Shown piece after piece: positions 1 to 7,638 of a stretch of 64,000 bases of DNA; the stretch's first letter is position 1, and each line of letters starts with the position of its first letter. Location of the stretch: NCBI RefSeq assembly GCF_030580655.1, contig NZ_JAUQTB010000001.1, positions 186,001 through 250,000 on the forward strand, read 5' to 3'. The DNA comes from Paenibacillus lacisoli. Its GTDB lineage: Bacteria; Bacillota; Bacilli; Paenibacillales; Paenibacillaceae. The notes under the pieces were generated by a model, which did not search any database, was not told where the DNA came from, and saw only the letters and a program-made list of their open reading frames with translations. The position numbers were made by a program, and so were the translations under genes.

Positions 1-207
1 GATGTCCAGGTGGAGCTTAGCTGGGATGAAGAGACAGGATATACTGCAGAGGTATGGGTCAGCGGCAGAAGCCAGTATCTGGTTGAGGCCAACATGATAG
101 AGTCCATTCTGCGTTACCTGAACAGCGAATACGGTATTCGTGCTTATCGTGAACAAGTCAGTCTCGATCTTGATGAAGAGATCACCGCTCATGTAGTTAC
201 AGATTAA
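1..207 (+). CDS. DUF2653 family protein, 3' part
   Basis: The reading frame is open from the first base, so the gene begins before the window; a GTG at position 10 is in frame but has no ribosome site in view. The visible 68 residues are acidic and contain the pattern SWDEETGYTAEVWVSGR followed by LVEANMIESI. This resembles the C-terminal half of the small DUF2653 (YxcD-like) proteins of Bacilli, whose function is unknown. A strong terminator follows 10 bases after the stop codon, so this is the last gene of its transcript. Family call is from recall of the pattern, not from a search. Confidence 0.7.
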   Translation, partial: DVQVELSWDEETGYTAEVWVSGRSQYLVEANMIESILRYLNSEYGIRAYREQVSLDLDEEITAHVVTD

Positions 208-216
208 ATAATACTA

Positions 217-250
217 AAGCTCCCGACCCTTAACGGTCGGGAGCTTTTTT
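217..250 (+). terminator. Intrinsic terminator after DUF2653 gene
   Basis: A perfect 12-bp inverted repeat (AAGCTCCCGACC / GGTCGGGAGCTT) with a 6-base loop is followed by a run of T. It ends the + strand transcript and also separates it from the convergent immunity gene. Confidence 0.93.
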
Positions 251-257
251 CATGCAT

Positions 258-470
258 CTACAGCTGTATGATTTTATAACTCAGCGCTTTCTCTACAATT
301 TCCTTGGCAGAAAGCTCTTCCTCAGGCCAATAGATAAGATTGCTTATATCAGGACAAGGCACACTGAATTCGATTTTCTCCATCCACTGATGCTCTTCCT
401 CTTCGCTTCCTTCTCCGTTCAGCAGTTTCTGCACAATAATAATCATTTCTTCTTTTGACAGTTTAATCAT
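258..470 (-). CDS. Colicin/pyocin-type bacteriocin immunity protein
   Basis: This 70-residue acidic protein has the layout of the colicin E2/E7/E9 immunity family (PF01320): an N-terminal helix with the LLNGEGSEEEE segment, then VPCPDISNLIYWP corresponding to the family hallmark HPxxSDLIYYP (about residues 36-49), then a final helix SAKEIVEKALSYK. Family members bind and block a cognate DNase bacteriocin in the producing cell. Here the histidine of the hallmark is cysteine. No bacteriocin gene lies nearby, so the role may be protection against rivals or something unrelated. The start is set by AGGGGGG upstream of ATG. It lies 44 bases after a GNAT gene on the same strand, probably in one transcript. 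Confidence 0.75.
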   Translation of the reverse strand: MIKLSKEEMIIIVQKLLNGEGSEEEEHQWMEKIEFSVPCPDISNLIYWPEEELSAKEIVEKALSYKIIQL

Positions 471-514
471 GCTAACGACCCCCCTACATCATTCGGATTT
501 AATATTGTTCAATC

Positions 515-973
515 TTAAAGACTCAGATAATAATGGGTGAATTCTTCATCCCTCACATATCCGTTCTTTTCATACAGACGCTGGGCAGTGGTGTTATTTA
601 TGCTTGTTGATAAAACCAGTTCCTTCGCTTTCTGTTGTTTACCATAGGTTTTAGCAGCTTCCAGCAGAAGCTGTCCTACTCCACGCCCGCGATCTGTTTC
701 TTTTACATAGAGATCATTCAGGATCAGCGATCTCTGCATGGAGATGGAAGAGAATACAGGGTAAATTTGAGCAAACCCGGCAAGTGCTGTCCGGCTGCTT
801 GTTTTGGCTATAAAGATAATGGATTCGCGGCGCTCCAAGCGCTCAGTCAAAAACTGCCGTGCGCGCTGCACATCTGTCTCCTGTGCATAGAACATCCGGT
901 ACTCATTAAAAACGAAGGCAACTTCCTCCAAGTCCTGAAGCGTCGCTTGAACAATATCATAAGATTGTTTCAT
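515..973 (-). CDS. GNAT family N-acetyltransferase
   Basis: This 152-residue protein is one complete GNAT domain. The acetyl-CoA pyrophosphate-binding motif A is DRGRGVGQLL at about residues 94-103, preceded by strand LILNDLYV and followed by the conserved C-terminal ARxxYEKxGY-like segment (QRLYEKNGYV). Enzymes of this type move an acetyl group from acetyl-CoA to an amine, but the substrate cannot be read from the sequence. ATG is preceded by AAAGGAG at good spacing. It probably heads a two-gene transcript with the immunity gene downstream. Confidence 0.9.
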   Translation of the reverse strand: MKQSYDIVQATLQDLEEVAFVFNEYRMFYAQETDVQRARQFLTERLERRESIIFIAKTSSRTALAGFAQIYPVFSSISMQRSLILNDLYVKETDRGRGVGQLLLEAAKTYGKQQKAKELVLSTSINNTTAQRLYEKNGYVRDEEFTHYYLSL

Positions 974-1153
974 GGATTGTTCTCCTTTTTGAGTTCATTT
1001 ATAAAGTGTCAAAATACGATACGCTCTATTGCTATGTAACCGGCGCGCTGCGCAACCTGCCTTCTGCTATATAGAGAATAGGATGCTTATACCAGACAGT
1101 CTATCTATCTTCTCTTATCTAACATTGCCTCTAATATTAACGTACACTATAAC

Positions 1154-1187
1154 TAAAAAGCACGCATCAGTTTTCACTGTGCGTGCT
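1154..1187 (-). terminator. Intrinsic terminator after the small spore-type gene pair
   Basis: Read on the minus strand, AGCACGCA pairs with TGCGTGCT around a 13-base loop and is followed by TTTTTAG. It lies just after the stop codon of the 58-residue gene and closes the transcript that begins with sspH. Confidence 0.8.
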
Positions 1188-1192
1188 CGATC

Positions 1193-1369
1193 TTATTGGT
1201 TTTCCTCCAGTTCATCCGGCAGATCATACTTGTTAATATGAGAAGTTAGTGCTGCCACAGCGTCATTGGCGTTCGTAGTGGCAGGAACTTCGCGAACCAC
1301 ATCATCCGTACGATCATGATCGTTTAGATTGTTCGCCTCTGCTGCGTCCTGTGGGTTTACTTTCTTCAT
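1193..1369 (-). CDS. Small acidic hypothetical protein (58 aa)
   Basis: This gene encodes 58 residues beginning MKKVNPQDAAEANNLNDHDR and ending DELEENQ; it is hydrophilic, acidic and lacks cysteine or tryptophan. A clear ribosome site (AAGGGAG) sits before ATG. It starts 16 bases after sspH on the same strand and is followed by a terminator, so the two are very probably cotranscribed and it may also be made in the developing spore. I recognise no family. Its size, composition and linkage suggest a spore or stress protein, but that is inference only. Confidence 0.7.
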   Translation of the reverse strand: MKKVNPQDAAEANNLNDHDRTDDVVREVPATTNANDAVAALTSHINKYDLPDELEENQ

Positions 1370-1385
1370 GGATGTGTCTCCCTTC

Positions 1386-1580
1386 CTATCGCAGTGGCTG
1401 ATCCTGTTCCATCAACGTGTACAAAGGTACTTCCCGTTCTTCTTCAGGCCGATGCAGCGGGTAGATACGAGCCGTCTCAAGCTGCTCATCCACATGCTGA
1501 ATATACACCGGCGCGCCTTCGCACCACACATTCGCCATGACCGGAGAACCTGCAATCTCCTGTACCCGCTGAACATTCAT
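1386..1580 (-). CDS. sspH: H-type small acid-soluble spore protein
   Basis: This 64-residue protein has the SspH pattern almost end to end: N-terminal MNVQRVQEIAGSPVMANV, a central PVYIQHVDEQLETARIYPL (about residues 25-43) and a C-terminal EVPLYTLME. SspH-type proteins accumulate in the forespore core; unlike the alpha/beta type their DNA protection role is minor or unknown. Transcription in Bacillus is by a forespore sigma factor, and I could not assign a promoter here by eye. It precedes the 58-residue gene by 16 bases. Its presence is the best single sign that the organism forms endospores. Confidence 0.92.
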   Translation of the reverse strand: MNVQRVQEIAGSPVMANVWCEGAPVYIQHVDEQLETARIYPLHRPEEEREVPLYTLMEQDQPLR

Positions 1581-1653
1581 ACCAGGAACCTCCCTTGTGA
1601 ATCAATACTCGACATTACTATGCGCGAGATTGGAGGGGATTATTCGGTTTTGA

Positions 1654-2640
1654 TTAATATTTGAACAACATCGCGATGAGCTGGTAACCGGCTCCAACGG
1701 TCCAGAAGAGCACATAATCCCCACGCTGTACGCGTCCACTTTCCAGAGCATCATGCAGCGCAATGAACGGACTGCTTGTCCCCGTATATCCGAAACGGTC
1801 CCCTACATAGATCATCCTGTCGGGATCAACGGCAAAATGCTCCTGAAAATGCTGCAGATTCGGCAGCACCAATTGCGAAAAGCAGTAAGCCTTGATATCG
1901 TGCACGGTCAGAGCATGGCGTGTCAACAGCGTCTCCACCATCTCATAAGTATGCGGAAGAGCAACACTGCCGTCGAAAGGCAGCCACTGAATGACATGCG
2001 AGGTTGAAGTCCCTTTCACTGCGCTTGCCAACCCTTGCGGAGGGTATAGGATTTTATCTCGATTGACTGTATCCGTAAAATAAATAGAATCCACGAACCC
2101 GGTCTCCTCTTCGGTCTGTTCGAGAATGACTGCTGCTGCTGCATCACCGTAATTGGCAAAGGTAATAGCATCTTCTGGATTAGCAATTAGCGTATTATAA
2201 TCGGAGCCTACGACCAAAGCACGCTTTACTGATGGGCTCGTCAGCATATATCGCGCCGCATGGTCCACAGCCACAGTCATGCCTGCACAGTTTGCATTTG
2301 AATCTAACAGCATGGCATGGGAAGGTGCGCCAACAGCATGGTGCAGCATCAAAGCATTGGCGGGGAAGGTTGTCTCCGGCACCTGTGTGGAGAACACAAT
2401 CATATCCATGTCAGCGCCCGTCATTCCTGCGCGAGCCAGCACTTTCTCAGCTGCAGCAATCCCCATGGTCAGTGTATTTTCTTCTTCGTTATCAATAATA
2501 TATCTGCGTTCCCGGCCCATATGTTTCATAAGTCTGCGGATATCATTACCGCGGCGGTCAAAGTGGTCGATATAAAAAGAATTATCCACGGAGAGCTCTG
2601 GGTGATAGATTTCCAACGAGTGGATGCGAATATGGCTCAT
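1654..2640 (-). CDS. 3-oxoacyl-ACP synthase III-like protein with altered active site
   Basis: This 328-residue protein is a full-length KAS III (FabH-like) thiolase fold. The nucleophile is present in SNANCAGM (Cys118) and the glycine-rich C-terminal strand is VGAGYQL. The two other catalytic positions differ: the region that reads PHQAN in FabH reads CFSQLVLPN here (about 253-261), so the histidine is missing, and the GNTSAAS motif reads GYTGTSS (284-290), so the asparagine is Tyr. Standard decarboxylating condensation is therefore doubtful. Known divergent KAS III relatives instead transfer acyl groups or make beta-ketoacyl or alkene-type products. It stands alone between two transcripts and has no ACP or fatty-acid gene nearby. 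The fold is certain; the reaction is not. Confidence 0.85.
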   Translation of the reverse strand: MSHIRIHSLEIYHPELSVDNSFYIDHFDRRGNDIRRLMKHMGRERRYIIDNEEENTLTMGIAAAEKVLARAGMTGADMDMIVFSTQVPETTFPANALMLHHAVGAPSHAMLLDSNANCAGMTVAVDHAARYMLTSPSVKRALVVGSDYNTLIANPEDAITFANYGDAAAAVILEQTEEETGFVDSIYFTDTVNRDKILYPPQGLASAVKGTSTSHVIQWLPFDGSVALPHTYEMVETLLTRHALTVHDIKAYCFSQLVLPNLQHFQEHFAVDPDRMIYVGDRFGYTGTSSPFIALHDALESGRVQRGDYVLFWTVGAGYQLIAMLFKY

Positions 2641-2677
2641 ATTTAGTACTCCTATCCTGCAATGATCTGTTTTTGGG

Positions 2678-2714
2678 AAAAAAAGAACAAAACTTCATGT
2701 ACGAAGTTCTGTTC
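2678..2714 (-). terminator. Intrinsic terminator after STAS-like gene
   Basis: On the minus strand GAACAGAACTTC pairs with GAAGTTTTGTTC (one G-U pair) and is followed by seven T. It ends the transcript of the gene at 2726-3076 before the ketoacyl synthase-like gene starts, so those two genes are probably not one operon. Confidence 0.85.
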
Positions 2715-2725
2715 AGGGCATCTTG

Positions 2726-3076
2726 CTATTCAACAACGACTTCCACATTGCTCAGGCCGGCTCCGCGTGCAACACGGCCAAGCTGCATTTTGATCAGCGT
2801 CTGGGCTTGCGTGATGATAAATACTACTTTTTGAAACCCGCTTTCTTTGTAACGGACGAATGAAGCGCTAAGCCCTTCAACATCACTTGGTCCCAGCAGG
2901 TTCATCGTTTTGCAGTCTACAACAAGCGTGTATTCCTTTGCATCGATTGAACCGGTTTTAGCGGCATAGTCCTTTACAAAGTTGTCGTAATCCTGGGGGG
3001 TGAATGTGCCTGATACCATCATGTCCATCGTTTTGTTTGCTCGATTGATTTCAATGCTGAATGCTTTTTGAGTCAT
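2726..3076 (-). CDS. Small STAS-like hypothetical protein
   Basis: I place the start at 3076, where ATG follows GGAGGAAG at good spacing; a longer frame reaching 3157 has no ribosome site. The resulting 116 residues alternate strand and helix: SIEINRANKTMDMMVSG, a long amphipathic helix, YTLVVDCKTMNLLGPSD, another helix, then KVVFIITQAQ and a final helix. This is the order of a STAS/SpoIIAA-like fold (anti-sigma-factor antagonist or stand-alone regulator), but the phosphorylatable serine context of SpoIIAA is not obvious. No partner kinase lies near. The fold assignment is tentative. Confidence 0.65.
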   Translation of the reverse strand: MTQKAFSIEINRANKTMDMMVSGTFTPQDYDNFVKDYAAKTGSIDAKEYTLVVDCKTMNLLGPSDVEGLSASFVRYKESGFQKVVFIITQAQTLIKMQLGRVARGAGLSNVEVVVE

Positions 3077-3281
3077 AACGAATCTTCCTCCGTCTCGCAA
3101 TATAAGTAAGCAGTACCTCATTATACAGTCCTCTCTAGATACAGGGAAAACAGTCATACTCTACTATGTATCGGCAGCAGCAGCATAAAAATGAAGATCA
3201 GACAGCTGTCCCAAACCAGTTCCTACTGCGGTGAATATACTAGATTGTCATCATCCTCATATTGCAAAGGAGCTGCTAGCA

Positions 3282-3551
3282 ATGAAAAAAGTAAACAAAT
3301 CACAAGGCCGTGTTGAAAACCAGGTCTATTCGAGCCGTGTTGTTCGTTCCGAATTTGACCGCAACTGGCGTACTGTAGTTACTGACAGCGGGTATGTAAC
3401 CTATATCGCCAAGACCGATAATGCCCGTGTCGAGGTACTGCTGTCCAATAATGAAAGAAAATTGTTGGTATTTAATAAAGGCGGGAAGGTTCTCGTGGGC
3501 GGCGGTGGAACAAGTCACTACAGCAAGCCTCACCGGGCGATCACACTGTAA
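3282..3551 (+). CDS. Hypothetical basic protein (89 aa)
   Basis: The start is set at 3282, where AAAGGAG precedes ATG by nine bases; a frame open to 3231 lacks a ribosome site. The product is basic, with many short strand-forming stretches (VVTDSGYVTYIAK, ARVEVLLS, KLLVFN) and a glycine run GGGGTS near the C-terminus. No membrane segment or signal peptide is seen. It is a single-gene transcript closed by a terminator 29 bases after the stop. I do not recognise a family. Confidence 0.65.
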   Translation: MKKVNKSQGRVENQVYSSRVVRSEFDRNWRTVVTDSGYVTYIAKTDNARVEVLLSNNERKLLVFNKGGKVLVGGGGTSHYSKPHRAITL

Positions 3552-3579
3552 CCAGAAATTGTAATTCGTTTATGCTCAC

Positions 3580-3607
3580 TAAGCCCTCCCAATGGAGGGC
3601 TTCTTAC
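3580..3607 (+). terminator. Intrinsic terminator
   Basis: AAGCCCTCC pairs with GGAGGGCTT across a 4-base loop, followed by a short T-rich stretch. It closes the 89-residue gene and overlaps the 3' end of the minus-strand remnant. Confidence 0.8.
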
Positions 3608-3790
3608 TTATTATCAATTTCGTGCATGTCTGATCCAGAATATTCGGCCGGATAATTCTTCAACCCTAGGCCATCGTCTAATTCTTCATCCTCTAAAAAC
3701 CATACACTGTAGCCTGATGGCTTCTTGACCATGGAGTCGGGAGCATATCGATCTTTGATATCAGAGAGGATGATCTGGCCGTATGAGGTC
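3604..3790 (-). pseudogene. Probable 5'-truncated gene remnant
   Basis: The minus strand stays open from the start of the metallophosphoesterase gene to a TAA at 3604. The last 60 or so codons read like genuine protein (for example SGYSVWFLEDEELDDG and KNYPAEYSGSDMHEIDNK), while the part overlapping the phosphoesterase gene does not. No start codon with a ribosome site is present; the only internal ATG would leave 42 residues. The likely reading is the 3' end of a former gene whose front was lost at a junction near position 3790, beside a run of nine A. A short functional gene is possible but less likely. Confidence 0.4.
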
Positions 3791-4625
3791 TGGAAAAAAA
3801 AAGTTGACGATGAAGCAGAGCAAGCTGGTAAAGGTAAAGGCTGTCCGTGCCAAAAGCAGCACGCTGTATGATCAATCCAAAGTGTGGCTGCGTAAATCTC
3901 TGGCTTCACCAAAGTTTGATCCGAACCATTTCAAAATCATCTATATGGGAGACAGCTGGGCTGCTGAAGGGAATATGACAGGCATAGCCGTGCTGAACGA
4001 AGCGCTGAATGTCAGCCGCAGCAAGAAACCGCTCCTTCTCCTGCACGGGGGCGATATTGTTTTCACCGGCACCAAGGAGCAGTTGAATTTCTTCAAGAAG
4101 AAAGTGAATAAAAAAGTACCTGATACCCCTGTGTTTGTGGCCGTGGGTAATCATGAGAGCACGCGTACGAATGGAAATTCCTCGCTGAATAACTACAAAA
4201 ACATCATTGGGCCTTCCGCTATTCATTTTGCGTTACGAATCCCTTTTATCAAAATCATTGGATTAAACTCTGTTGGTCCCACGGGTAGCGGCCCATACGG
4301 ATTACCGCCCAGCGAGCTGGCCTATCTCAAAGAACAACTAAAGACCAAGGCCAAAAATATTATTATTACAACCCACGTACCACCCAGCGACTGGAAATTC
4401 GGACAAGATGAATTCCTGAAACTGACCAAACAAAGCAATGTCTCTCTCTTCCTGTTCTCACATATTCATGCTTACAAAAGGTTTCAGATCAACGGTAAGC
4501 CTGCCATTATCTCCGGTGGAGCAGGAGCCGCTCTCGACAAAAATCAGATCAACCACATTGTGGAGCTGTCCGTCAACAGCGGTGTCATCACCACCAAAAA
4601 AATTCCGATCTCATGGCAGCTGTAG
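3783..4625 (+). CDS. Calcineurin-like metallophosphoesterase
   Basis: This protein of up to 280 residues carries most metal-binding motifs of the calcineurin-like phosphoesterases: GGDIVFTG, VGNHES, TTHVPP and FSHIHAYKR (the GHxH position). The first motif, normally DxH, reads GDSW, so one metal-ligand histidine is missing, and the front is unusual: it begins with a lysine-rich segment and has no signal peptide. Start choice is uncertain; ATG at 3783 and ATG at 3810 (MKQSKLVKVK) both lack a well-spaced ribosome site. Such enzymes cleave phosphoesters with two metals; the substrate is unknown. The front may have been altered by the rearrangement proposed at about 3790. Confidence 0.8.
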   Translation: MRSGKKKLTMKQSKLVKVKAVRAKSSTLYDQSKVWLRKSLASPKFDPNHFKIIYMGDSWAAEGNMTGIAVLNEALNVSRSKKPLLLLHGGDIVFTGTKEQLNFFKKKVNKKVPDTPVFVAVGNHESTRTNGNSSLNNYKNIIGPSAIHFALRIPFIKIIGLNSVGPTGSGPYGLPPSELAYLKEQLKTKAKNIIITTHVPPSDWKFGQDEFLKLTKQSNVSLFLFSHIHAYKRFQINGKPAIISGGAGAALDKNQINHIVELSVNSGVITTKKIPISWQL

Positions 4626-4657
4626 ACTAGCTGCAAATGACTTTATTCGTATAAAAA

Positions 4658-4694
4658 AAGACAGCACCTCCGTGCAAGGAGATCTGCTGTCTTA
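4658..4694. terminator. Bidirectional intrinsic terminator
   Basis: AAGACAGCA and TGCTGTCTT form the base of an imperfect hairpin with A-rich and T-rich flanks, so it can work in both directions. It lies between the convergent metallophosphoesterase gene and the 192-residue minus-strand gene. Confidence 0.85.
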
Positions 4695-4714
4695 TTCTTG
4701 TTTATTTTCACCGC

Positions 4715-5293
4715 TTAATGGAGAAATCTCAGAGCCGTAATGCCGGATTTGGTTATGGTTTCACTTACGAGGTTATAACGGCCGCTGCCTTTGGAAGCCA
4801 AGTTGTAATGAGCGTACAGCAACGTGCCGCCCGGATCGTCAGAGATGCTCTGGATAGCAGGGGCTACATTATTGTAGACCTTCCCCCTTGGAGAAGTATA
4901 CTGCAGGAACTTGCCATTATGTGCAATCGTCTCGGTGACTATTCCTGTTCCTGATTTATTCTTTTTCCCTACGGTTTGCAGGAAAGCCACACAAGGGTGC
5001 TTGGAATTGGGCAGGATCTCACGGGTTGCCACCCGTACCCCGAACACGCTGCCTACACTTGGCTTGGGGGGCTTCTTAAGCGCTGCCTGGTATTCCTGCA
5101 GTGTTTTATAGAACAGCAGCGCCTCAGGCCGTTTCTTCTTGAACTGCTCCTCATTGCTTACATGACCAAGTATCAAGACCGATTGACTTGTTACCGTATT
5201 CCTCGTACTGCCATTATGGACACCAAATGTCCAGACTCCTTTGACCAGCCGGTAATAAAGAACTCCGACACAGGTTCCTGCCGGTATCGCCAT
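4715..5293 (-). CDS. Hypothetical protein (192 aa)
   Basis: ATG at 5293 follows AGGAGG by seven bases. The 192-residue product has no signal peptide or membrane segment. The first 45 residues are strand-rich (GVLYYRLVKGVWTFGVHNGS), a lysine-rich helical middle follows, and the second half is again strand-rich with repeated Ser/Thr/Gly (GTGIVTETIAHNGKFLQY). I recognise no domain. It is probably cotranscribed with nothing else: the next minus-strand gene upstream ends 160 bases away. The gap from 5294 to 5452 shows no further gene. Confidence 0.6.
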   Translation of the reverse strand: MAIPAGTCVGVLYYRLVKGVWTFGVHNGSTRNTVTSQSVLILGHVSNEEQFKKKRPEALLFYKTLQEYQAALKKPPKPSVGSVFGVRVATREILPNSKHPCVAFLQTVGKKNKSGTGIVTETIAHNGKFLQYTSPRGKVYNNVAPAIQSISDDPGGTLLYAHYNLASKGSGRYNLVSETITKSGITALRFLH

Positions 5294-5452
5294 ACCCTTC
5301 CCTCCTGTCTATGCAAGCGACTGCATTTGCTTACAGTAGATTCGGCAGAGGGTCCGAGTGCCATGGACAAAGCTTACTATAATTTTTATAGCTCTGGTCC
5401 TGCGGGAACACAGCCCGCACCACACTCGTTACATCCAGTATGCTACGGTCAA

Positions 5453-5644
5453 TCAAAATGCTCTGACAGTATGCGTGCTCCTCATAGGTGTACTCGGCCG
5501 ATTCTTCGCCAACCGCAGAATCGCTTCATACTCGGCTTTGGCTAATCGGCGCTGGCCGACAGGTGCGGTCGTATCGTTCACGATTTTAGCCAGCCTCTTC
5601 AACTCGTCATACTCCTTGGGAGTGACTTCTATTTTGCGCCGCAT
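5453..5644 (-). CDS. Small basic helical hypothetical protein (63 aa)
   Basis: ATG at 5644 follows AAAGGAGG by seven bases, one of the best ribosome sites in this region. The 63 residues start MRRKIEVTPKEYDELKRLAK and are predicted to be almost wholly helical and strongly basic, which suggests nucleic-acid or protein binding. I do not recognise the family. Neighbouring spaces of 100-160 bases on either side show no other gene. Confidence 0.6.
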   Translation of the reverse strand: MRRKIEVTPKEYDELKRLAKIVNDTTAPVGQRRLAKAEYEAILRLAKNRPSTPMRSTHTVRAF

Positions 5645-5750
5645 CAAACGTACCTCCTTTGCTTCCTCTAAAGGGATTAGAATAGATTGTTATCTGCAAA
5701 GATTATCGCGTTTGGGCCGGCGCATTCCGGCGGACACACCGCCGATCCCG

Positions 5751-6404
5751 TTAACAGGAGTCAGAGAAGCTGGAACCACGATCCTTTGGTTCTTCACTCG
5801 TTAACCGCTTGTCATCTGAAGAGTTTTTTACTGCGAGCAAGGATTTTTCACCTTCTTCAGGATTAGGAGCAGCTAAACCACGGTGATCCATCGGCAGTGC
5901 AACAATACTCGGATCCAGCTTCCCTTCGCTGTCTCCCGGGTCCAAGTCCTTGCGCTGTCGTTCCCGTATATAGGAAAGGCCGGCAAAACCTGCGATAAAG
6001 GCTGCGCTCATTTCTGCGAATACGTTTTGTGTCTGCGCCATCTCGGTCGCCGTTTTGGCCAGCACACCTGTTCCGATACCGATCAGAATGTCTCCGAGCA
6101 GCCCCAGTTCAAAATAAGCCCGCTTCCCGGCCTGCTCCTGACTCCATCGAATACCCAGCAGAAAACGCACAAAATCCATTGGTGTCAATATTATATTCAA
6201 GATCAGGCGTACCCATGATATGGATACATGCCCTAAAATGGCTGTTACCCATTCACCTCTTTCATAAGGTATGACAAATAAGGGTAATTGGATCACACCG
6301 TTCTTGGAATAATGACCGATTAATGCCCCGAGCAAGCTGGACAAAATGGACAGTCTGAACACACCCCAGAAGCTGCCCCAATCGTTAAAGGCCATGACAT
6401 CCAT
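5751..6404 (-). CDS. Predicted membrane protein, DUF4257-like
   Basis: ATG at 6404 follows AGGGG at seven bases. The 217-residue protein has hydrophobic segments at about residues 13-31, 53-75, 98-120 and 130-145, joined by short loops, then a hydrophilic, acidic and serine-rich tail of about 65 residues probably in the cytoplasm. The run GLLGDILIGIGTGVLAKTA followed by a second hydrophobic helix with FIAGFAGLSYI recalls the small DUF4257 membrane proteins of Bacillus, function unknown. This link is tentative. It stands alone. Confidence 0.6.
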   Translation of the reverse strand: MDVMAFNDWGSFWGVFRLSILSSLLGALIGHYSKNGVIQLPLFVIPYERGEWVTAILGHVSISWVRLILNIILTPMDFVRFLLGIRWSQEQAGKRAYFELGLLGDILIGIGTGVLAKTATEMAQTQNVFAEMSAAFIAGFAGLSYIRERQRKDLDPGDSEGKLDPSIVALPMDHRGLAAPNPEEGEKSLLAVKNSSDDKRLTSEEPKDRGSSFSDSC

Positions 6405-6591
6405 GACTTCACCCCTTTTACAAACCTGTTTGTTTTAATTTATTTAGATAATTCTAGGTAAATTCCTTAAGTTTGTATATTTCCATTTCAGTATTGCCTT
6501 TGTCCTCGCCAGGAGGAATAGCGTCTTCAGTACGCACAAGTTTATAATAGATAGAAGTCTTATCAAATCCATCTCAAGTGAATCAGGAGGA

Positions 6592-7596
6592 ATGACATTG
6601 GAATATACATATCTGGGACGGAGCGGCCTGCAGGTGTCGCGGTTTTGTCTGGGGACGATGACGTACGGGGACTGGGACATGGATGAGACGAGCTCCCTTG
6701 CGGTGATCAAGCGTGTTTTGGATTCAGGCATTAATTTTATCGACACTGCGGATACCTATGGAAAAGGAACGACCGAAGAGATTATCGGTAAAGCCATTCA
6801 AGGACGCCGGGATGAGGTCATCGTCGCGACAAAGTTCAAGGTTCGCACTGCAGAAGGTCCCAATGGGGAAGGTGCCAGCCGTTACCGGATTATGCGTCAG
6901 GTTGAAGCCAGCCTGAAGCGTCTGAAGACCGATTACATCGACCTCTATCAGGTTCACCGTCCGGATCCGAACACGCCGCTGGACGAGACACTGAGAGCTC
7001 TGGATGATCTTGTAACTCAAGGCAAGGTCCGGTATATCGGCTGCTCCAATTTCGAAGCTTGGCGGATTGTAGAGTCTCTGTGGGTGAGCGAGAAGAGGAA
7101 TCTGGAACGTTTTGTGACGAACCAGCCTTCTTTTAATCTTTTTAACCGCTACATCGAACAAGAGATACTGCCTGCCAGTGAACGTCATGGACTGGCTACT
7201 CTCGCTTACTCTCCCATGGATGGAGGGTGGTTGTCTGGTAAATACAGGCTGGGTCAGCCTCTCCCTGACAATTCGCGCGGTGAACGAATGGATCCGGAGG
7301 CCCCACATAACAGAGCAAAGCTGGAGAAGGTTGAGCTGCTGGCCGAGCGGGCCGAAGCGAAGGGGATCAAGCTCAGCCAATTTGCGCTGGCCTGGCTGCT
7401 GCAGCGGCCCGGGGTCATTCCCGTCATCGGCGTACGAAGCGAGCAGCAGCTCCAGGATAATCTGAAAGCATTAGAAGTTGAGCTGACGCAGGATGATCTG
7501 GACCTGGTAGATCAAATTTCTCCGAGTCCCTATAAGGATTTCTCAGGCGACGGAAGCTTCTGGTTTACTGAACCACGTCAATACCGCTTCAAATAA
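6592..7596 (+). CDS. Aldo/keto reductase
   Basis: This 334-residue protein is a complete TIM-barrel aldo/keto reductase. The catalytic tetrad is visible: Asp51 and Tyr56 in FIDTADTYGKG, Lys81 in VATKFK, and His122 in LYQVHRPD. The C-terminal NADPH-binding segment IPVIGVRSEQQL is present. It resembles YhdN/YvgN-type general reductases of Bacillus, which reduce aldehydes with NADPH; the substrate cannot be read. ATG is preceded by CAGGAGG. It forms a single-gene transcript with its own terminator and faces the small gene at 7639. Confidence 0.92.
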   Translation: MTLEYTYLGRSGLQVSRFCLGTMTYGDWDMDETSSLAVIKRVLDSGINFIDTADTYGKGTTEEIIGKAIQGRRDEVIVATKFKVRTAEGPNGEGASRYRIMRQVEASLKRLKTDYIDLYQVHRPDPNTPLDETLRALDDLVTQGKVRYIGCSNFEAWRIVESLWVSEKRNLERFVTNQPSFNLFNRYIEQEILPASERHGLATLAYSPMDGGWLSGKYRLGQPLPDNSRGERMDPEAPHNRAKLEKVELLAERAEAKGIKLSQFALAWLLQRPGVIPVIGVRSEQQLQDNLKALEVELTQDDLDLVDQISPSPYKDFSGDGSFWFTEPRQYRFK

Positions 7597-7602
7597 ATAA
7601 AG

Positions 7603-7632
7603 AGCCCCTCCCGCTTAAAAGCGGAAGGGGCT
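7603..7632. terminator. Intrinsic terminator between convergent genes
   Basis: AGCCCCT and CCGCT pair with AGCGG and AGGGGCT around a short A-rich loop (one bulged pair). The T-tract is weak on the + side. It serves the aldo/keto reductase gene and possibly the convergent gene at 7639. Confidence 0.7.
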
Positions 7633-7638
7633 TATGCA

